A DNA stretch of 10,229 nt from Deltaproteobacteria bacterium (lineage in GTDB: Bacteria; Desulfobacterota; Desulfobacteria; Desulfobacterales; Desulfobacteraceae), in NCBI GenBank assembly GCA_019314105.1, contig JAFCZY010000091.1, positions 1 through 10,229 on the forward strand, in the 5' to 3' direction. A model generated the notes under the pieces. The model was given only the letters and a program-made list of their open reading frames with translations, was not told the DNA's origin and made no database searches. Every line of letters begins with the position of its first letter. Position 1 is the first letter of the stretch. Below are positions 6,688 through 10,229 of this stretch, piece by piece. The translations under genes were made by a program, and so were the position numbers.

Positions 6688-7005
6688 TATGAAAAATACA
6701 GAAAAATATTACATCAATGCCTCGGCTTTGATTGGGATAAAGGAAATGTTGATAAAAACTGGTTGAAACACAAAGTCAGCTCTGTAGAGTGTGAGCAAAT
6801 TTTTTTCAACCGTCCCTTAGTGGTTCAAGACGACATAACACACTCAAAGATTGAAAAAAGATTTTATGCGCTTGGCAAAACAGATTCGAAAAGAGCTCTG
6901 TTTATTGCATTTACTGTAAGAAATAATTTTATTCGTGTCATTTCAGCAAGAGATATGAGTCGTAAAGAAAGGAAGGTGTATGACAATGAGAAAGCGAATA
7001 CCTAA
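6685..7005 (+). CDS. brnT: BrnT-type ribonuclease toxin
   Basis: A 106-residue protein of the BrnT/DUF497 family (RelE-like fold). The diagnostic blocks are FDWDKGNVDKNWLKHKVS (15-32), RFYALG (59-64), ALFIAFTVRNN (71-81) and the typical end RVISARDMSRKERKVY (84-99). Studied BrnT proteins cut mRNA and slow growth; BrnA neutralises them. About 12 extra N-terminal residues precede the usual start, but no alternative start lies closer. There is no Shine-Dalgarno before the ATG at 6685, and the promoter is so close that leaderless or weak translation is likely. The toxin-first order is normal for BrnTA. It overlaps brnA. Confidence 0.9.
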   Translation: MYEKYRKILHQCLGFDWDKGNVDKNWLKHKVSSVECEQIFFNRPLVVQDDITHSKIEKRFYALGKTDSKRALFIAFTVRNNFIRVISARDMSRKERKVYDNEKANT

Positions 7006-7255
7006 ATTTAAAAACGAAGACGAAGAAAGGGAGTTTTGGGCTAATCACGACTCAACTGAATACATTAATTGGAATCAGGCAGAAAGGGTCGTACTTTCAA
7101 ATCTCAAGCCTTCTGTAAAAAAAATATCTCTTCGCCTTCCTGAGTCAATGCTGGAAGAACTGAAACTTTTGGCAAATAAAAAAGATGTGCCCTATCAATC
7201 TCTTTTGAAAATTTTCATAGCAGAGCGTATCGAAAAAGAACTTCGTGCATATTAA
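6986..7255 (+). CDS. brnA: BrnA/CopG-type RHH antitoxin
   Basis: An 89-residue protein with the signature KFKNEDEEREFWANHDSTEY, typical of CopG-family antitoxins paired with BrnT-type toxins. The C-terminal ribbon-helix-helix is KKISLRLPESMLEELKLLAN then VPYQSLLKIFIAERIEKEL. I chose the ATG at 6986 because GGAAGG at 6971-6976 is 9 bases upstream; an ATG at 6980 is in frame but only 3 bases from that site. It overlaps brnT by 20 bases. The stop codon overlaps the stop of an ATPase fragment on the opposite strand. It should bind BrnT and repress the promoter at 6649-6687. Confidence 0.88.
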   Translation: MRKRIPKFKNEDEEREFWANHDSTEYINWNQAERVVLSNLKPSVKKISLRLPESMLEELKLLANKKDVPYQSLLKIFIAERIEKELRAY

Positions 7256-7307
7256 AGTCCAGGTTCCTTACAAAACGTTTCCACGGGCAGGACTCTCACC
7301 CCGTTTT
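7236..7307. repeat. Joint repeat copy 2: brnA 3' end meeting ATPase 3' end
   Basis: The copy attached to the intact brnTA. It matches 1971-2042 at about 90 percent. Differences between copies are spread along the length, so the copies are not recent. Confidence 0.78.
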
Positions 7308-7323
7308 CAAATGTCAGATATTG
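7252..7323 (-). pseudogene. 3'-end fragment of a DUF4143 ATPase
   Basis: The minus strand reads QYLTFENGVRVLPVETFCKE-PGL then stop, matching the end of the ATPase at 1987-2893 (NGVRVLPVETFCKELGL). Immediately upstream the frame meets a TAA and the homology ends. The remaining gene is gone, replaced by the abiE promoter. Together with the end of brnA this is joint repeat copy 2 (7236-7307). Confidence 0.8.
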
Positions 7324-7380
7324 ACTTTAGTCTAATTGTCGTATAATTTGTTAATATAATTGTCGTATATTTGTATGGAG
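7321..7380 (+). promoter_or_regulatory. abiE promoter, tandem operator repeats and RBS
   Basis: AATTGTCGTATA occurs twice in direct orientation, at 7334-7345 and 7358-7369, 24 bases apart. A perfect TATAAT (7342-7347) lies in the first repeat; TTGACT (7321-7326) is a possible -35 with a short 15-base spacer. GGAG at 7377-7380 is 7 bases before the abiEi ATG. AbiEi proteins repress their own operon, so the repeats are likely binding sites. Confidence 0.55.
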
Positions 7381-7387
7381 TTTGTCT

Positions 7388-7813
7388 ATGGTTGCCAAGG
7401 TCAAAAAAACATTAGAAAGAAAAATTTATTATCGTATTAAACGTGCAAAGGTGTCTACATTTATACCATCCGATTTTGCAGATTTTTCTGACCGGGATCA
7501 GGTACTGCGCGTACTGAGAAAACTTATTCAGAAAAATATTATTATCCGTGTTGGTCAAGGTGTCTATACACGAGCAAAAATATCATCCATCACTAAGCAA
7601 CCTGTCCCTGAACAGAATCTCAGGACTATTGCTGTTATTGCTTTAAAAAAATCTGGTGTTACTATCCTTCCTGCACACTATGAACGAGAGTACAACAAAG
7701 GAAAGACTACCCAGGTGCCTACCGGTATAGTGATTGGTGTAAATAAAAGAATAAATAAAAAAATTGGCTTTAACGGCAGATTTGTGAAATATGAAAAAGT
7801 TCCCAACCGTTGA
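7388..7813 (+). CDS. abiEi: AbiEi-type antitoxin / autorepressor (DUF6088-like)
   Basis: A 141-residue protein from the ATG at 7388, chosen for the GGAG 7 bases upstream; a TTG at 7382 is in frame but less well placed. The N-terminal winged helix is visible: KVSTFIPSDFADFSDRDQVL, then RVLRKLIQKNIIIRVGQGVY, where the G-x-G-Y-x-R ending is typical of the AbiEi/DUF6088 antitoxin domain. The rest (RTIAVIALKKSGVTILPAHY and onward) fits the C-terminal part. In type IV AbiE systems this protein both represses the operon and counters AbiEii. It overlaps the toxin gene by 23 bases, implying coupled translation. Confidence 0.85.
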   Translation: MVAKVKKTLERKIYYRIKRAKVSTFIPSDFADFSDRDQVLRVLRKLIQKNIIIRVGQGVYTRAKISSITKQPVPEQNLRTIAVIALKKSGVTILPAHYEREYNKGKTTQVPTGIVIGVNKRINKKIGFNGRFVKYEKVPNR

Positions 7814-8702
7814 ATTACTGGAAGATATTGCAGTCGAACTTGGGGTTGATGCCTCATTTATAGAAAAAGACTGGTTTGCCGTACAGGTTTTAGAAGCAAT
7901 TTCTTTGGCATCTAACTTGAATATTGTTTTTACCGGTGGGACATCCCTTTCCAAAGGGTATGGATTGATAAAGCGATTTTCTGAAGATTTAGATTTTATA
8001 ATTGTCACATCTTCAAATTTTAGCAAAAGTCAAAGGAAAGCTGCAAGAGCAAATGTCCTCTCTATATTACGAGAGATAGATGATATTTTTATCTTAGAAG
8101 AATCGCTTAAAAGTCGGAATGAAAGTAAATTTTTTAGTCTTAATGTTGAATATCCACAGCATTATAGATTATCTGAAACTTTACGTCCGAATTTAAAATT
8201 GGAGTTCAGTTTCGCTGAAACCCTGCTATCGACGATGCCGACATTTATTCAATCTTTTATTACACAATTTACTACGCAGGAGTCGGATTGTACGGTGAAT
8301 ACTGTCTCTCCTGTAGAAACCGCTGCCAATAAGTTCAGTGCGCTTCTCTGGAGAGTAAATATAAAAGACCGAAACTTCGAACTGGGTACCCCCCAAAATG
8401 ATCCGACAATGATAAGGCACCTTCATGATTTGTCTGCATTAGAAGAATTGGTTTTAGAAAGTAGCGCATTTACCGGAATGGTTCACGCTGCATTTAAGAA
8501 AGATCGAGGGAGATGTGGTTCTGAAAGGAAAAAAAGCGCCAAAGAACTTGCGAATGAAACTCTGATAAAATTAACAGAAGATTCTCTATATCAAGCGGAA
8601 TATACCCGGTTTGTTGATGCAATGTCATATGATGTTGATGCCAAAAAAATAATGTTTGAAAATGGGCTACAGTCATTTAAGAAAATTGTCAGTTTGTTTT
8701 GA
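7791..8702 (+). CDS. abiEii: AbiEii-type nucleotidyltransferase toxin
   Basis: A 303-residue protein. Nucleotidyltransferase motif I is complete: FTGGTSLSKGYGLIKRFSED then LDF, with GGTS at 49-52 and the metal-binding D66-x-D68. Further family blocks are ETAANKFSALLWRV and DPTMIRHLHDLSALEEL, which in AbiEii supply the basic and acidic residues of the later motifs. AbiEii toxins act in the cytoplasm; characterised relatives transfer nucleotides to tRNA ends, and AbiE gives abortive phage infection. Length is normal and no lesion is seen. It starts inside abiEi with no strong Shine-Dalgarno. The stop lies a few bases before the collapsed brnTA copy. Confidence 0.9.
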   Translation: MKKFPTVELLEDIAVELGVDASFIEKDWFAVQVLEAISLASNLNIVFTGGTSLSKGYGLIKRFSEDLDFIIVTSSNFSKSQRKAARANVLSILREIDDIFILEESLKSRNESKFFSLNVEYPQHYRLSETLRPNLKLEFSFAETLLSTMPTFIQSFITQFTTQESDCTVNTVSPVETAANKFSALLWRVNIKDRNFELGTPQNDPTMIRHLHDLSALEELVLESSAFTGMVHAAFKKDRGRCGSERKKSAKELANETLIKLTEDSLYQAEYTRFVDAMSYDVDAKKIMFENGLQSFKKIVSLF

Positions 8703-8704
8703 TG

Positions 8705-8795
8705 TCATTGGGGAAATTACAATGTTGATAAAAACTGGCCGAAACACAAAGTCAGCTTTGCAGAGCGTATCGAAAAAAAACTTCGTGCACATTAA
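8705..8795 (+). pseudogene. Collapsed second copy of brnTA (toxin start fused to antitoxin end)
   Basis: Positions 8721-8767 match brnT 6745-6791 with 5 differences, and 8761-8795 match the end of brnA from 7221. In the brnT frame the segment reads W-G-N-Y-NVDKNWPKHKVS, then F-AERIEKKLRAH and stop, an in-frame fusion of BrnT residues about 17-32 to the last 10 residues of BrnA. No start codon or promoter remains. The joint lies at a shared GCAGAG: VSFAE is a common BrnT motif, and BrnA has IAERIEK at its end. About 430 bases of the original pair are missing. Confidence 0.85.
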
Positions 8796-8821
8796 AGCCC
8801 AAGTTCCTTAAAAAATGTTTC
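8761..8821. repeat. Joint repeat copy 3: brnA 3' end meeting ATPase 3' end
   Basis: It matches 7221-7281 over 61 bp with 6 differences, covering the last codons of brnA, the overlapping stops and the last codons of the ATPase. Confidence 0.78.
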
Positions 8822-8853
8822 ATATGTTTCATAATTCTCTTGTTTTTGAATTT
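8792..8853 (-). pseudogene. 3' tip of a DUF4143 ATPase of the KELGL type
   Basis: The minus strand ends Q-K-Q-ENYETYETFFKELGL and stop, sharing ETF-x-KELGL with the end of the ATPase at 1987-2893, and its stop overlaps the brnA-like stop as in the other two joints. Upstream homology is unclear and the stretch soon meets the end of a different ATPase subfamily at 8883. Part of joint repeat copy 3. Confidence 0.6.
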
Positions 8854-8882
8854 GACCGATACGACAGAAAAATCAAAGTTTT

Positions 8883-9448
8883 TTAAAAGGATAATTTGCC
8901 CAGACCGTTCCATGGGATTACATCTGCTTTGGCCCGATGCTGGTGATTGTCGCCCCCAAAAATAACAATTGTTTTCTTTTCCCCGGTTAAATTTGTGTTT
9001 GATAATTTCGCAGATAATAAAGGATTCGAACAATGCGCCTTTACAATAATGGGTTTGAAGCTGGGATGCATCTTGGATGCCCAAAAGATATGCAGCAAGG
9101 CCGGTATCGTAAAAATAGCTGAAATAGCCCAAGGTTTGAAATATTTTTTAATGTTCTTACATTCCTTTCAATATAGGTCTGGATGTAGCTTGGATAAAAA
9201 TGGGCAGCAGGGATGTCCATTTTATAAATTCTTGGATAAAACCCTTTAAAAAGATAGTCTTCATAGTTTTCAAATCTGTGTCTGTCGCCAATTTCTGCAA
9301 TTGAAAAAGGAAGCAGTCTTAAAACAGCAGTTCGGCCTGCAAGAGACTGTGTGATTTTCTCAAACAAAAGAAAGTCGGCAGACCCTGTGAGAATATACTG
9401 ACCCGGCTCATCTGTTTCATCAACAGTGGTCTGAATATATGAAAATAT
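8883..9448 (-). pseudogene. Broken AAA/DUF4143 ATPase (second subfamily), N-terminus missing
   Basis: From 9448 the minus strand reads IFSYIQTTVDETDEPGQYIL, TGSADFLLFEKITQSLAGR, LLPFSIAEI, GFYPRIY, and YIQTYIERNVRTLKNISNLG. At about 9115-9125 the frame changes and it jumps to FYDTGLAAYLLGIQDASQL, TH and KGALFESFIICEIIKHKF. At about 8956-8968 it changes again to IFGGDNHQHRAKADVIPWNG then LGKLSF and stop at 8883. The parts are in the order of a DUF4143 ATPase, but roughly 80 residues are missing at the first jump and more at the second, and Walker A/B are absent. Each jump sits on repeated words (CTATTT; GTTATTTTTGG). The N-terminal part may lie beyond the right edge, separated by the relBE-like cassette. 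Confidence 0.82.
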
Positions 9449-9483
9449 ATTTTTTTTCCGGGAAGGTGTGACGGACTATGGTG
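9447..9483. repeat. Direct repeat flanking the relBE-like cassette, left copy
   Basis: A 37-bp segment, identical to 10193-10229 except at one base (9471 A, 10217 C). It contains an 8-T run, CCGGGAAGGTGTG and CGGACTATGGTG. ATPase homology on the minus strand starts exactly at its left end. Confidence 0.85.
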
Positions 9484-9530
9484 GGTTTGTCCGATTTTTT
9501 ATTCTGAATATCCTGGGCATTATCCTTTTT

Positions 9531-9860
9531 CTATTTTCTATTTTTAAGATTAGAAAAAGATACGATTTTTTGTGCTTTTTGGGGGGCTTTAAAATTTTTA
9601 TAAACGTCTTTTCTATTAGCAATCCTAACCACTAAAATAAGCAATTTATATTCTTGAATATCCGCAATGATGCGAAATTGACCGACACGAAATTTCCAAA
9701 ATTTCCTCAGATTCTCTTTAAGGGGAATTGCTTTTTCTCTGGGATCGCTTAAAAGCAACACTTCTTTTTCCAAAAAATTTAAGATAGCTTTAGAATCCTT
9801 TTTGTCAAGTTTCTTAAGCTCTCTCCTGACTTTTGGTATAAAATTAATCGTCCAGGCCAA
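9531..9860 (-). CDS. RelE/ParE-family toxin
   Basis: A 109-residue RelE-superfamily protein. It begins AWTINFIPKVRRELKKLDKK, then PLKENLRKFWKFRVGQFRII (46-65) and LLILVVRIANRKDVY (73-87), the canonical helical start, the central basic strands and the terminal strand with R-x-x-RKDVY. Such toxins cut mRNA in the ribosome (RelE) or poison gyrase (ParE); the basic FWKFRVG-x-FRI block favours RelE-like mRNA cleavage. The start is TTG at 9860: an in-frame stop lies just upstream, and the next codons are the expected family start. It overlaps the antitoxin gene by 17 bases. The C-terminal 20 residues are an unusual lysine-rich tail. Confidence 0.88.
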   Translation of the reverse strand: MAWTINFIPKVRRELKKLDKKDSKAILNFLEKEVLLLSDPREKAIPLKENLRKFWKFRVGQFRIIADIQEYKLLILVVRIANRKDVYKNFKAPQKAQKIVSFSNLKNRK

Positions 9861-10071
9861 GCTCTGTTCTCATTTCATCTAAAGAGATTGTTTTTTCGCC
9901 ACTTTTCTTAAATTCTTCAAGTGCAGTTTCAGCAAGATAAATATCTTCCAATTCATCGAAATGTCTGTTGAAAAGTTCTTTCACGTAAAATGTCTTTGGC
10001 CTGTTTGTTTTTTTTGCAAGATAATCCAGTCTATTCATATAATCATCTTGTAACCGTATGGATAGAGTCAT
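9844..10071 (-). CDS. RelB-like RHH antitoxin (DUF6290-type)
   Basis: A 75-residue protein with an N-terminal ribbon-helix-helix, MTLSIRLQDDYMNRLDYLAK then KTNRPKTFYVKELFNRHFDE. An acidic tail, LEDIYLAETALEEF and SLDEMRTELGLDD, is expected to bind the toxin. This is the common layout of the DUF6290/RelB antitoxins paired with RelE. The ATG at 10071 has AAGGGGG 6 bases upstream. It is the first gene of the pair and likely represses the operator at 10103-10134. Confidence 0.87.
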   Translation of the reverse strand: MTLSIRLQDDYMNRLDYLAKKTNRPKTFYVKELFNRHFDELEDIYLAETALEEFKKSGEKTISLDEMRTELGLDD

Positions 10072-10102
10072 TTTATTCCCCCTTACTTGAACTTCCCAAT
10101 AG

Positions 10103-10134
10103 TAATACGCATAATACGCGTAATATGTGTATTA
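10103..10134 (-). promoter_or_regulatory. 32-bp near-perfect palindromic operator
   Basis: The segment is symmetric about 10118.5 (centre ACGCGT) with only two mismatched pairs. It is built of repeated half-sites TAATACGC, ATAATACGC and their mirror images. It lies just after the -10 box and before the antitoxin ribosome binding site, the usual place for RHH autorepression. Confidence 0.7.
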
Positions 10135-10136
10135 CA

Positions 10137-10165
10137 AATATAATTTATAGAAATATCTCTGTCAA
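10137..10165 (-). promoter_or_regulatory. Strong sigma70-type promoter for the RelB/RelE-like pair
   Basis: TTGACA at 10165-10160, a 17-base spacer, and TATATT at 10142-10137. The predicted start falls inside the palindrome at 10103-10134. Confidence 0.7.
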
Positions 10166-10192
10166 GAATAAAAATCAGGATATGCTCGTTTA

Positions 10193-10229
10193 ATATTTTT
10201 TTTCCGGGAAGGTGTGCCGGACTATGGTG
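10193..10229. repeat. Direct repeat flanking the relBE-like cassette, right copy
   Basis: It matches 9447-9483 at 36 of 37 positions and is cut by the window end, so its true length is unknown. The offset between copies is 746 bases, which is the size of the cassette plus one repeat. Confidence 0.82.

Noticed and set aside
7643..8026. Minus-strand 127-codon frame across abiEi/abiEii
   Set aside because: It is antisense to two recognised genes; its length reflects low GC content and chance.
1971..8821. Three spaced similar blocks as a CRISPR-like array
   Set aside because: The copies are kilobases apart, diverged and explained as gene ends.
9472..9500. CGGAC...GTCCG stem followed by a T run as a plus-strand terminator
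   Set aside because: The stem is only 5 bp with a 12-base loop, and no plus-strand gene ends nearby.

Overview
The window looks like an accessory, decaying toxin-antitoxin (TA) island on the chromosome of an AT-rich bacterium. The mix of a LivK/LpoA-type periplasmic binding protein, many DUF4143 AAA ATPases and stacked TA modules is typical of Desulfobacterota (for example Desulfobacterales). That placement is inference from family content, not from a marker gene.

Layout. Bases 1-1497 (+) hold the 3' part of a periplasmic substrate-binding-like protein whose start lies before the window. Bases 1498-1970 have no gene but contain a long GU-containing hairpin behind an extended -10 box. Bases 1971-5135 (-) form an ATPase graveyard: one broken AAA/DUF4143 ATPase (1987-2893), one intact paralogue (3051-4184), and two more wrecks fused to each other (4386-5135). 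Bases 5120-8702 carry four TA modules: a DUF6516 (TumE-like) toxin with a small upstream partner, VapBC, BrnTA and AbiE. Bases 8705-9448 hold a collapsed second copy of brnTA followed by another broken ATPase. Bases 9447-10229 hold a fifth module, RelBE-like, bracketed by a 37-bp direct repeat.

Two themes link the region. First, each TA module is a compact, overlapping, translationally coupled pair, and several have their own promoter and operator-like repeats, so they look like independently acquired, self-regulated cassettes. Second, ATPase debris is scattered between them. The same convergent joint (end of brnA meeting the end of a DUF4143 ATPase gene) occurs three times. Several internal deletions join the two sides at short shared words and shift the frame. 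The Walker A motif of the 1987-2893 gene is still present, but in another frame upstream of the open frame.

No rRNA, tRNA, CRISPR array, transposase or integrase gene was seen. TA family assignments are from motifs read by eye; no database search was run.
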